DNA from: Gemmatimonadota bacterium
GTDB lineage: Bacteria; Gemmatimonadota; Gemmatimonadetes; Longimicrobiales; Gaopeijiaceae
Assembly (NCBI GenBank): GCA_022571515.1
Contig: JACZXQ010000004.1
Coordinates: 62,001-126,000, forward strand
Direction: 5' to 3'
DNA: 64,000 nt
Below are positions 26,774 through 35,248 of this stretch, one piece after another. The notes below the pieces were generated by a model, which had not been told where the DNA came from, did not search any database, and saw only the letters and a program-made list of their open reading frames with translations. Position numbers and translations under genes: made by a program. Position 1 is the stretch's first letter; every line of letters starts with the position of its first letter.

Positions 26774-28060
26774 CTAGAACCGGTTGTTGACGATGTTGTT
26801 GAAGATCGAGCCGAACTGATAGCTGAAGCCGAGGCTGGCGTCGAAGTCGAAGCTGCTGGCCAGCGCGAGGCGCGAGATCAGGATCTCTTCATCGGTTAGT
26901 CCGCCGGCAGGAAGGAAGATCTGGTCCCGGATTCGCACGGCTCTGGCCGACGCGTTCAAGCGGAAGCCGCGGAACACCCGAAAGCTCACACCCGCGGAGG
27001 CGGACATTCTATTCTGTGCGAGGTCGTCCAGGAAGCTCGTGTAGCTCACACCGACGCCCGCAGTCCCCCAGGTCTGCCGCTGGGAGAACCCCACCCGCAG
27101 CGCCTGGGCGGGCCGCGTCTCGGACGTCTTATCGAAGATCGTCTTCTCTTCCCATTCGAAGTGTTTGACTCCGACCTCGTAGATGGCGGTCAGCGATCGC
27201 CGGGTGGCCTCCGCGTAGGGGAAGAGAGAGAACTCGACGGCCGGGAGGAAATCGACGCCGAGATCCTGGTTGAACCGCGTGGACGCGGTCGCCTGGACCT
27301 CGAAGCCCACGGACCAATGATCCGCCAAGGCGTACACGGCGAGTTGGTTTGCGGACCAATTGGTACGCTCGTCGACGAAGTCCTCGCCGTCGCTCAACTC
27401 GACCGTGCGCCTGGAGAATGAGCCGTTGACGCGCGTCCGGAGCTTCCATGCGAGGGTCGTGCGAGAGGCGGAGAGACTCCCCCCTATCCGGAACGAACTC
27501 TGGCGGGACTCCCCGCTGTAGTTCCCGTTCATCCCGAGGTTGTAGACCTAGAAATTCCAGGGGTCTTCGACCTCGTCTCCCGCGACCAACCCCTGCGGCA
27601 ACTCCCGTTGGCTCCCGGAACGGGCCACCTCGATCCCCTCAGCCGTACCCGCGAGCACGGAGTAACGCGCGAGGCCCACCGCGATCACGCGTGAGATCCC
27701 CAGAAGGACCTCCTCACGTGTGTCGGTGCCCAGCGACGGGTATTCGAGACGGTCGTCGCTACCCTCGAGCCCCTCGAGGCCGACAAAGTCGAAGTGGTAT
27801 TGAAACCCACCACTCCCCGTCCGCTCGCTGGTCATGATCAGATGGACTTGGGCCAGCGTACGATCCCGTACCCAACTGACGAAGTCGATCTCGGTGCGGA
27901 AGTAGGTGGAGTTGCAGTTGCGAGAGTTGCAGTCCAGGAAGACACGCAGCGCACCTCCGCGCACGGCTTCATCGCCTTGTGCCTGCGCCACGGACGGCAC
28001 CGTCGCCCATAAGGCTAGAACGCAGGCGACAACCGTCGCCGGGCGGGCAGCGTCACGCAC
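26774..28060 (-). pseudogene. Outer-membrane beta-barrel-type protein interrupted by an in-frame TAG
   Basis: The gene starts at the GTG at 28060 with GGGAGG 6 bases upstream, and a signal peptide ends VAQAQ. It encodes about 428 residues in one frame, except for a TAG at 27548-27550 between DPWNF and VYNLGMNGNYSG. In related Gemmatimonadota-type proteins I recall DPWNFW at this place, so TGG to TAG would explain the stop. After the stop the frame is rich in alternating beta strands (AVYALADHWSVGFEVQ, SASAGVSFRVFRGFRLN and ASLGFSYQFG), typical of a beta-barrel ending in an aromatic residue. If real, the product is truncated before the barrel. Its position after the RND pump genes suggests a co-transcript. 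Confidence 0.65.
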
Positions 28061-28120
28061 TCTCAACCTCCCAACACCAAAGCCTCCAGAGGCAACCTCC
28101 TAATCAGCCTGCTTGATGAG

Positions 28121-31100
28121 CTACGCGCCGCCTTCGGTTTGCGGCTCGAGCGAGGGCCCGCCCATTGGATCGCCGGTCTGTGACCGTACTCCAACCGGCT
28201 CGGGAATCGGCGGTGCGACCTCCTCTGCCACGGCGTCCTCGACCTCATCGGCCCTAGCCTCGGAGGGAAGATAGTGCCGCTTGAAGAAATCGCCCATGTC
28301 ATCCACGAGCGAATACATCACAGGGACCACGATCAGGGTCAAGAAGGTAGCGAACAGGATGCCGGCGATCACGGCAACCGCCATGGGACCCCACCACGCG
28401 GCCTGCTCACCTCCCCAATACAGGTTGGGGTCGAGCCGTGTGTACAATCCGATGAAGTCGAAATTCAGCCCGATCGCGAGCGGGACGAGTCCGAGGGCGG
28501 TCGTCATCGCGGTGAGCACCACCGGGCGGAACCGCACCTGCCCGCCACGCACGAGGGCTTCTCGCAGGTCCAGCTTGTCGCGGGTCCGGAGCACATCGAC
28601 GTAGTCGATGAGCACGATGGCGTTGTTCACCACGATTCCGGCCAACGAAATGATCCCCACGCCGGTCATGATGATTCCGAACGGCATGCGGAATATCATC
28701 AGGCCCAACAACACACCCACGGTCGACATCGCCACAGAGGTGAGTATGATCACCGGTTTCATCACCGAGTTGAACTGGCTCACCAGGATGAACCCGATCA
28801 ACATGATGGCCACCAGGAACGCCGTCTGCAGGAAGGCCTGCGCCTCGCCCTGCTCCTGCTGCTGTCCGGTGTAGCGCATCCGGTAGCCCGGGGGCAATCC
28901 GGTCGCTTCGAAACCGGCCAGCGCGGCCTGAACCTCGCCGAGCACCGCGTTGGTGTTGAGGCCGGCCATCACATCCGAGCTGATGGTGGCCATGCGCGTC
29001 TGATCTTTGCGCTTGATGCTGCCGTAGCCTTCGCGCACCTCCCACGTCGCGACCGACAGTAGCGGGATCTGCGTGCCCTCGGACATCACCGTGAGGTCCC
29101 GCAGGCTCCCCAATTCATCACGATACTCCTTTCCGAGCCGGACCACGATGTCGTACTCGTCATTGCCGGTGCGGTACTTGCCGGCCTCGATCCCCTGGAT
29201 CGCGCCCCTGATCGCCATGCCCACTTCGCGGGTGGAGACGCCATAGATCGCCGCCTTCTCCCGATCCACCGTTACCGCGAGCTCCGACCGTGCCTCGTCG
29301 AGGTCACTCTCGAGGCCGACAAGCTTGCCGTAGACAGGGTCGTTGCGAAGGACCTGCAGGACTCGGTCGGCGAGATCCTTGAGAAGCGCCGGGTCTTCAC
29401 CGATCACCTCGATGTTGATCGGGCTCCCCTGAGCCGGCCCTTCGTTGGTCTGGTCGATCCTGATCTCGGCGCCGGCGACCCGCGTACCGACCGACCGCTG
29501 CATCTCGGCCAGCAGTTCATAGCTGTCGAACTCCCGATCGGAAAACTCCGCCAGGCTTACGGTGACACGGGCAGCGTTGGGCCCCGAAGGACCGCCCTCC
29601 ATGAAGTTTCCACTTCCGGAGCCGCCCACGATGGCCACCACCGACTCGGCGTCGGAGATCCCGGTCACATGCTTGATCTCCTCCTCCATGCGCTCGGCGA
29701 TCTTATTGGTTGCTTCGGCCCGACTACCCACAGGCAGGTCGATATCCACGAGGATGACTTTGGGCGGCATTCCCTCCGGGAAATACTCGATTCCGTTGTT
29801 GAAGCGGCCGAACATCATCACCGTCAGAACGAGCACCGCCACGGACCCGGCGATGACGATACCTCGATGATCGAGCGCCCGACGCAACTGGCGCACGTAG
29901 CCGCCAACGATCACGGGCAACCACGACTTCATGAAATGATGGGAGACGGGGCCGAGCACGAAACGCTGGAGAGCCCAGAGGCCGAGCACGGTCCCAGCGA
30001 GCATGGTCGCCGTAAGCACGTTCGACGCGGCGAAGCGAAGTAACACCAGGATCGCCAGCGCCACTCCGGTCCAACGCGTCGCCGGGGTCATGGGTGGCCG
30101 GGGTTCGTCCTCCAGGCGCATGAACATCGCGCACAGCGTCGGAATGATGATGATCGCGACAAAGAGCGAGCTGGACAGCGTGATGATCAGCGTAGCCGGG
30201 AGGAATTTCATGAACTCCCCAATCTGGCCCGGCCAAAACATGAGCGGCGCGAACGCGGCGAGCGTCGTCAGCGTGGCCGCGATCACCGGGCCGGCGACCT
30301 CGCCGGTGGCCTTCTTCGCCGCCAGCCCCCTGTCCCAGCCCTCTTCCATGTAGCGATAGATGTTCTCCACGATCACGATCGCGTTGTCGACGAGCATGCC
30401 GAGCGCGAGGATCAACGAGAACAGCACCACCATGTTCAACGTGAGTCCCGAAAACTGAAGTACGACAAAGGAGAGTAGCATTGAAAGAGGAATGGACAGC
30501 GCCACGAAAACTGCGTTACCAGTCCCCAAGAAAAACAACAGAATGCCGATGATCAGGATGAGTCCCAAGACGATATTGTTCTCGAGACCGCTGACCATTT
30601 CCCTAATGTCCTCGGATTGGTCCGACGTCACCTTGACCACGGTCGTGGGCGGAAATTCGGCACTCATCTGGCGCACGACCTCCTTAACCGACTCCGACGT
30701 CTCGATGATGTTGCGCCCGGAGCGCTTGACCACGTCGAGCGTCACGACAGATGTGCCGTCGAGCCGGGCATAGGTCTCACGCTCGGCGAACCCGAACTCC
30801 ACGTCCGCGATGTCCCTTACGTAAATGGGGCGATCGTCCTCGGTCGTAATGACCAGGTCGCCGATGATCTCCGGATCCTCGAACTCGCCATCGACACGGA
30901 CCAGGTACCTCAGCGACCCCACGTCGATGGACCCGCCCGGGATGTTCACGTTCTCGTCCCGGATCGTCTCGATCACATCCTCGATCGCCAGCCCATAGAA
31001 CTGGAGCTTGTCGAGGTGGACGTCGACCTTGACCTCACGCTCGAGGCCGCCGCGCAGATCCACCCGGAGGACCGACGGAATCTGCTCGATCCGGTCTTCT

Positions 31101-31663
31101 AACTCCTCACCGATCTCCTTGAGGCGGACGAGGCCGTATTCCCCGGAGATGTTCACCTGCATGATCGGGATTTCGGAGAAATTGAACTCGACGATCATCG
31201 GATCCTCGGCCTCGGCCGGGAGCTCCGGCTTTGCGAGGTCCACCTTCTCGCGGATCTTCTGCAGCGCCTCGTCGAGATTGATGCTCGTCTCGAACTCCGC
31301 CACGATGCTCGAGTAGCCCTCGACTGAGGTGGACGTCATCTCCTTGATGTCGGAGATCGTCGAGATCTCGTCCTCGAGAGGCCGAGTGATCAGGCTCTCC
31401 ATATCGGCCGGAGACACGCCCGGATAAATCGTGTTCACGGCGATCATCGGGATTTCGATTTCCGGAAAGGACTCGCGTGGAATCGCGCGGTAGGCGTTCA
31501 CCCCGCCCAGCACGATGATGGCGAACAGCACCATGACGCTGGTCCGATGCTCGATCGCCATGCTGGTCCCCCAGAACTCCTTGAAACGCCCCAGATCCTG
31601 CTTGTCGTCCGAAGGCGTACCTGGGCTACCTCTGTCGCTCGGCTCCTGAGGAGGCCTGATCAT
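28121..31663 (-). CDS. RND family efflux pump permease (AcrB-like)
   Basis: A 1180-residue protein, long for the family, starting at the ATG at 31663 with GAGGAG 9 bases upstream. An N-terminal membrane helix (SVMVLFAIIVLGGVNAY) is followed by NTIYPGVSPADMESLITRPLED, the usual first porter-domain region. The middle has a helix block with LILALGMLVDNAIVIVENIYR, which includes the conserved acidic proton-relay region. The second half repeats the pattern (VGIISLAGIVVNNAIVLIDYVD). It sits in the inner membrane and uses proton flow to export drugs or lipids. It lies 13 bases after the adaptor gene and before the broken outer-membrane gene. Confidence 0.9.
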   Translation of the reverse strand: MIRPPQEPSDRGSPGTPSDDKQDLGRFKEFWGTSMAIEHRTSVMVLFAIIVLGGVNAYRAIPRESFPEIEIPMIAVNTIYPGVSPADMESLITRPLEDEISTISDIKEMTSTSVEGYSSIVAEFETSINLDEALQKIREKVDLAKPELPAEAEDPMIVEFNFSEIPIMQVNISGEYGLVRLKEIGEELEDRIEQIPSVLRVDLRGGLEREVKVDVHLDKLQFYGLAIEDVIETIRDENVNIPGGSIDVGSLRYLVRVDGEFEDPEIIGDLVITTEDDRPIYVRDIADVEFGFAERETYARLDGTSVVTLDVVKRSGRNIIETSESVKEVVRQMSAEFPPTTVVKVTSDQSEDIREMVSGLENNIVLGLILIIGILLFFLGTGNAVFVALSIPLSMLLSFVVLQFSGLTLNMVVLFSLILALGMLVDNAIVIVENIYRYMEEGWDRGLAAKKATGEVAGPVIAATLTTLAAFAPLMFWPGQIGEFMKFLPATLIITLSSSLFVAIIIIPTLCAMFMRLEDEPRPPMTPATRWTGVALAILVLLRFAASNVLTATMLAGTVLGLWALQRFVLGPVSHHFMKSWLPVIVGGYVRQLRRALDHRGIVIAGSVAVLVLTVMMFGRFNNGIEYFPEGMPPKVILVDIDLPVGSRAEATNKIAERMEEEIKHVTGISDAESVVAIVGGSGSGNFMEGGPSGPNAARVTVSLAEFSDREFDSYELLAEMQRSVGTRVAGAEIRIDQTNEGPAQGSPINIEVIGEDPALLKDLADRVLQVLRNDPVYGKLVGLESDLDEARSELAVTVDREKAAIYGVSTREVGMAIRGAIQGIEAGKYRTGNDEYDIVVRLGKEYRDELGSLRDLTVMSEGTQIPLLSVATWEVREGYGSIKRKDQTRMATISSDVMAGLNTNAVLGEVQAALAGFEATGLPPGYRMRYTGQQQEQGEAQAFLQTAFLVAIMLIGFILVSQFNSVMKPVIILTSVAMSTVGVLLGLMIFRMPFGIIMTGVGIISLAGIVVNNAIVLIDYVDVLRTRDKLDLREALVRGGQVRFRPVVLTAMTTALGLVPLAIGLNFDFIGLYTRLDPNLYWGGEQAAWWGPMAVAVIAGILFATFLTLIVVPVMYSLVDDMGDFFKRHYLPSEARADEVEDAVAEEVAPPIPEPVGVRSQTGDPMGGPSLEPQTEGGA

Positions 31664-31676
31664 CCCTGTCCCCTCC

Positions 31677-32765
31677 TCACCACGATGCGACAACATTCAA
31701 GTGGTCTCCGTCAGCCACCTGGTGCTGGCCGACGATGATGAGTCGATCCCCAGGCTCGAGGCCGCCTTCCACGACCACCTCGTTTCCCTGGCTGGGCCCA
31801 AGCGAGACAGCTCGTACTTCGGCGACATCCAAGCCGCCTTCCTTCCCGACTACGAACACGACGAACCCGTCCTCCACTCTCACGAGAGCTTCCTGCGGGA
31901 TGACAACCACGTCATCCATCCGACCCCGCACGAGTTCGATGTTCGCCACCATTTCCGGCTTGATCACGCCGCCGGGGTTGGGCATCTCGAGCTCGATCAG
32001 GAAGGTGCGGTTACGCGGGTTCACCGTGGCGCCCACAAACGTAATGTCCCCCTCGAACTCGTCGTCATCCAAGACCTCGAAGTGAACCGTTGCGTTGGCA
32101 CCCGTCCGGATGTCGGGCGCGTAACGCTCCGGTACACCCGCGACGACCTTTATCAGATCCAGTGAAACGATGCGAGCAACCGGCGTACCGGTATTGACCA
32201 TGGTGCCGACCTCGACCATCCGGTCGTCCAGAACGCCCGCGATGGGCGCCCTCACGACGGTCCGAGCCAGCCGTTCTTCGAGCGTGGCGAGTCGCGCCAC
32301 CGCTTCGTCGGCACCGTACTTGGCCTCGAGATAGGCCAACTCCGAGCCGACCTGATCGTCTTCGAACAGACGCTTCCGCCGCTCCCAAGTCTCGCGGGCC
32401 AGCGTGGCTTGCGCCGTGGCCTCAGCCACCTGGCTGGTCAAGACGCGGTCATCGATCTTGAACAGACTCTGCCCCACCGAGACACGAGAGCCCTTGTCCA
32501 CGAAGATTTCACGGATGACGCCGAACTCCTCGGCCGATATCGTCACGTCCTGTTTCGCCCACACCGTGCCGGTCAACCGAATCCTCCGCACGAAATCCCG
32601 CTTCCCGACGGATGTGATTTCGACGTTGATCACACGGCTGGCACCCCTCACCAGAGCGTCGTCCGGCTCCCCATCCACCGCCTGCTCATCGCCACCACAC
32701 CCCGCGAGCACTATCCCTGCAAGCACACTCGCCAAACCCGTGGTGAGCTTTCTTTCCATGGTCAT
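31677..32765 (-). CDS. RND efflux periplasmic adaptor lipoprotein (HlyD/MFP)
   Basis: A 362-residue protein with a lipobox (LAGIVLAGC) at residues 14-22, so it is anchored to the membrane by a lipid. The MFP layout follows: a barrel-sandwich half (LTGTVWAKQDVTISAEEFG), a helical hairpin (QATLARETWERRKRLFEDD), the second sandwich half (TVVRAPIAGVLDDRMVEVG) and the beta-barrel with PEMVANIEL. It joins the RND permease to the outer-membrane channel TolC. It lies 48 bases downstream of the TolC gene and 13 bases upstream of the permease. Confidence 0.9.
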   Translation of the reverse strand: MTMERKLTTGLASVLAGIVLAGCGGDEQAVDGEPDDALVRGASRVINVEITSVGKRDFVRRIRLTGTVWAKQDVTISAEEFGVIREIFVDKGSRVSVGQSLFKIDDRVLTSQVAEATAQATLARETWERRKRLFEDDQVGSELAYLEAKYGADEAVARLATLEERLARTVVRAPIAGVLDDRMVEVGTMVNTGTPVARIVSLDLIKVVAGVPERYAPDIRTGANATVHFEVLDDDEFEGDITFVGATVNPRNRTFLIELEMPNPGGVIKPEMVANIELVRGRMDDVVVIPQEALVRVEDGFVVFVVGKEGGLDVAEVRAVSLGPSQGNEVVVEGGLEPGDRLIIVGQHQVADGDHLNVVASW

Positions 32766-32813
32766 CGTCCCAGTCCCTATCGTTCTCGTATCCTTGACAT
32801 TCTCTTATCCGAC

Positions 32814-34289
32814 CTACTGAGTGCGACCGCCACGGGAGTCCACCATCGGTACTCGCCCGACGGCCTGATCCAGTTGCGCCTCGGTGACCAGATAGTCGTA
32901 GACCGCTTGGGCGTAGTTGAACTCGCTCTCCCGTAACGCCACTTCCGAGTCCGTCAGCTCGAGCTGGCTACCAAATCCTTCGCGATACTGCGCACTTGCG
33001 ATCTCGAACCCTCGCTGCGCCTGCCCCACTGCCAAGCGCTGCGCTCCGGCTCGCTCGAGTGCCTCGTCGAGTTGATCCAAGAGGGTTTTCACCTGGTTCT
33101 CAGCCTGATTACGCGCGAGACGCGTGCGCGCCTCGGCCTGCCGTAGCTCCGCCCGCTTTTGATCAACGCGCGCGTCGCGAGAGAACCCCTGGAAGATCGG
33201 AAGTGAAATTCGAATCCCGGCCAACTGGCTGGTCGTACGTTGCAACTCGTTCTCACCGAAGAAATCGGGACTGCCGTTCTCCTGCGCGGTGATCGCGTAC
33301 GTTCCGAAGAGCGCAACCTCCGGGAGGTAGTTGACCTTCTGGAGCTTGAGCTCCGAGCGCTTCAGGTCCTCGGTCAACGCGAGCTGCCTGAGGTCGGAGC
33401 GCTCGTCGCTCGCGATCCGCAGCACTTGCCGGAGGGGCCGTCCATCCGCACCGGTGCCCGAGAACGCCAGGATCTCCTGGTTCTCGGGCGAGTTCGCGCT
33501 GCGGTCATCGAGCCGCATGTCCGCCAGCGAGCCGGTTATCTCGATGTCCCCGTACTGGTCCAGACCGAGCTCGATCCCCAGTTGGCGAGTGAAGCCGGCC
33601 TCCCTGTTCACAGCTCGACGCAGGTTTGGCTCGAGGTTCGCGAGCTCGACTTCCAGACGCAGCACGTCGTAATCGGAGGCCAGGCCGGCCGCGTTCAGTG
33701 CGCGGGTCTCGCGCAACGACTCCCGAACCCGCAGGACCGAGTTGTCCGTCAAGCGAACCTGCTCCCTTGCGAGCAGCAGATTGTAGTACCCGATGCGCAC
33801 ACGCGTGACGACCGTCTGGGTTCGGCCGCGAACAGCTTCCTCTTGGAGGTTCTTGTAGTGGCCCGCGGCCCCCAGTCCGACAAAGACCTCCGGCTTGAAG
33901 AGTGCCTGCTCGACGGTGATCGACGTCTGCCAGATGTTGTCGGCGCCGAAACGCACCGGAACGAGCTCGTCCGGATCGGCAGTCGGATCGAAGATGATAG
34001 CCGGCAAGAAATTCTCGGCCACGGTGAGGTTCCTCGTGTAACTCGCCGAGAAGTCCACCTGGGGATAGAGGCTCCCCCATGCCTCGGAAACCTGCTCGTT
34101 CGCAACCTCGAGGTCGAAGCGAGCGTCCTTCAGGTCGAAGCTCTCATCCAGCGCCTGTCGGATGGCCCCTTCCAAGGTGAAGACCTTGGTTTGAGCCTCC
34201 GTGCGCTCGGCCGTGGCCGCAGACGCCGAAAGGAGCGCCATGACCATTAGGGACATCATCTTGCCACCCGGCGTCCAGCACAAACCCAT
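32814..34289 (-). CDS. TolC family outer-membrane efflux channel
   Basis: A 491-residue protein, started at the ATG at 34289 because GGAGG lies 7 bases upstream. It has a signal peptide (MSLMVMALLSASAATA) and two outer-membrane efflux-protein repeats, each with long amphipathic helices and a beta strand segment: LEGAIRQALDESFDLKDAR in the first, LEVELANLEPNLRRAVN and RLAVGQAQRGFEIASAQYREG in the second. It forms the outer-membrane tunnel for the RND pump. It is the first gene after the TetR gene (90 bases apart) and is likely in one operon with the adaptor and permease. Confidence 0.88.
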   Translation of the reverse strand: MGLCWTPGGKMMSLMVMALLSASAATAERTEAQTKVFTLEGAIRQALDESFDLKDARFDLEVANEQVSEAWGSLYPQVDFSASYTRNLTVAENFLPAIIFDPTADPDELVPVRFGADNIWQTSITVEQALFKPEVFVGLGAAGHYKNLQEEAVRGRTQTVVTRVRIGYYNLLLAREQVRLTDNSVLRVRESLRETRALNAAGLASDYDVLRLEVELANLEPNLRRAVNREAGFTRQLGIELGLDQYGDIEITGSLADMRLDDRSANSPENQEILAFSGTGADGRPLRQVLRIASDERSDLRQLALTEDLKRSELKLQKVNYLPEVALFGTYAITAQENGSPDFFGENELQRTTSQLAGIRISLPIFQGFSRDARVDQKRAELRQAEARTRLARNQAENQVKTLLDQLDEALERAGAQRLAVGQAQRGFEIASAQYREGFGSQLELTDSEVALRESEFNYAQAVYDYLVTEAQLDQAVGRVPMVDSRGGRTQ

Positions 34290-34379
34290 GCCCTCGCCTC
34301 CATATCTATTCAACATCAGTTTCTAGAGTTTCTAGCGTTCAATCCGTGGGTCCGAGGTCGGTATTCACCGCCAATCAGC

Positions 34380-35081
34380 TCACTCGACGTCCACCACCTC
34401 GGGGGTAGACTGTCCTTCCATGGGCCTCGGCCCCCGGCTGGTCGGTGCTTCACCCGCGGCAACCGCCCGCTGCACCTCTTCGTCCATATCGGCGATGAAC
34501 CCCTCGTCGGCGATGCCCTTCATCAGCCGCCAGGTCGACTGGCGGAAGAACTCCCGAAACTGCTCCTCCTCCATGCCAAGGAGGCCCCGGTGGTAGAGCG
34601 ACACGATCCCGTGCGCGTGCGCCCAGATGCTCATGGCCACGTCGTTGACATCGGCCTTCTTGAGCATCCCACACTCCACTCCCTCTCGCACGCGGTCGAC
34701 CATGAACTGTCCAGTGGCGCAACTCTGGGCGGACGCCTCCTTGGGAAGCTCCTCGAGTCCAATCAGCTGGTGCGAGACATGGATGATCTCGTAGAACTGA
34801 GGGTGCTCCAGAGCGAAGTCGACGTATCGCATTCCCGTCAGACTGAACCGCTCCATGGGGGTTCGGCCCTCGAGGGCCTTATAGAGGTATTGGGCGAAGG
34901 TCTTGATCGCCTCACCGACCACATCGACCAGCACCTTTTCCTTGCTTGCGTAGTGCCGATAGAGCGCCGGCGCCGTGACCCCGAGCCGCCGGGCGAGCTC
35001 ACGCATCGAGAGACCGTCCAACCCTCCGGCAATCAACAGTTCGCACGCCTGAGTCAGGATCTTGTCGCGGTGGAGTGCCAT
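34380..35081 (-). CDS. TetR family transcriptional regulator of the RND pump
   Basis: A 233-residue repressor with an N-terminal helix-turn-helix: DKILTQACELLIAGGLDGLS, then MRELARRLGVTAPALYRHYASKE, the signature of TetR DNA-binding helices. The C-terminal ligand domain is helical (FALEHPQFYEIIHVSHQL). It is the first gene of the run with TolC, adaptor and permease, so it very likely controls them and itself. The ATG overlaps a candidate operator palindrome. The ligand is unknown. Confidence 0.87.
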   Translation of the reverse strand: MALHRDKILTQACELLIAGGLDGLSMRELARRLGVTAPALYRHYASKEKVLVDVVGEAIKTFAQYLYKALEGRTPMERFSLTGMRYVDFALEHPQFYEIIHVSHQLIGLEELPKEASAQSCATGQFMVDRVREGVECGMLKKADVNDVAMSIWAHAHGIVSLYHRGLLGMEEEQFREFFRQSTWRLMKGIADEGFIADMDEEVQRAVAAGEAPTSRGPRPMEGQSTPEVVDVE

Positions 35082-35143
35082 GTTAACAGTGTAAACAAAG
35101 CCGACAACAACGTCAACGGGCTCAACCCATTATAGCGTTAACG
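35081..35143 (-). promoter_or_regulatory. Promoter and candidate operator cluster upstream of tetR-type gene
   Basis: On the minus strand a TATAAT -10 hexamer is at 35129-35134, giving a leader of about 40 bases. The -35 box is weak. Palindromes TGTTAACA (35081-35088) and CGTTAACG (35136-35143) flank a near-copy CGTCAACG (35111-35118). They could be binding sites for the TetR protein, whose gene starts at 35081, and would give autoregulation. Spacings are 25 and 30 bases. Confidence 0.45.
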
Positions 35144-35248
35144 GCGTTCTTTTCTGGGGAGAACAGAAGACGGCGTAGATCCGGGGCGACCAACGGCCTA
35201 GGGAGTGTATCGCGCAACACCATCTCCGGGGGTGAGCGTTCGCGACGG

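Noticed and set aside
27548-27550. Pyrrolysine at the amber codon of the outer-membrane gene
   Set aside because: The expected residue is tryptophan and no pyl gene is seen; a single base change to TAG is simpler.
31663-31696. Start of the RND permease at the upstream ATG (31696)
   Set aside because: This start would lie within the end of the adaptor gene and has no ribosome site; the ATG at 31663 has GAGGAG upstream.
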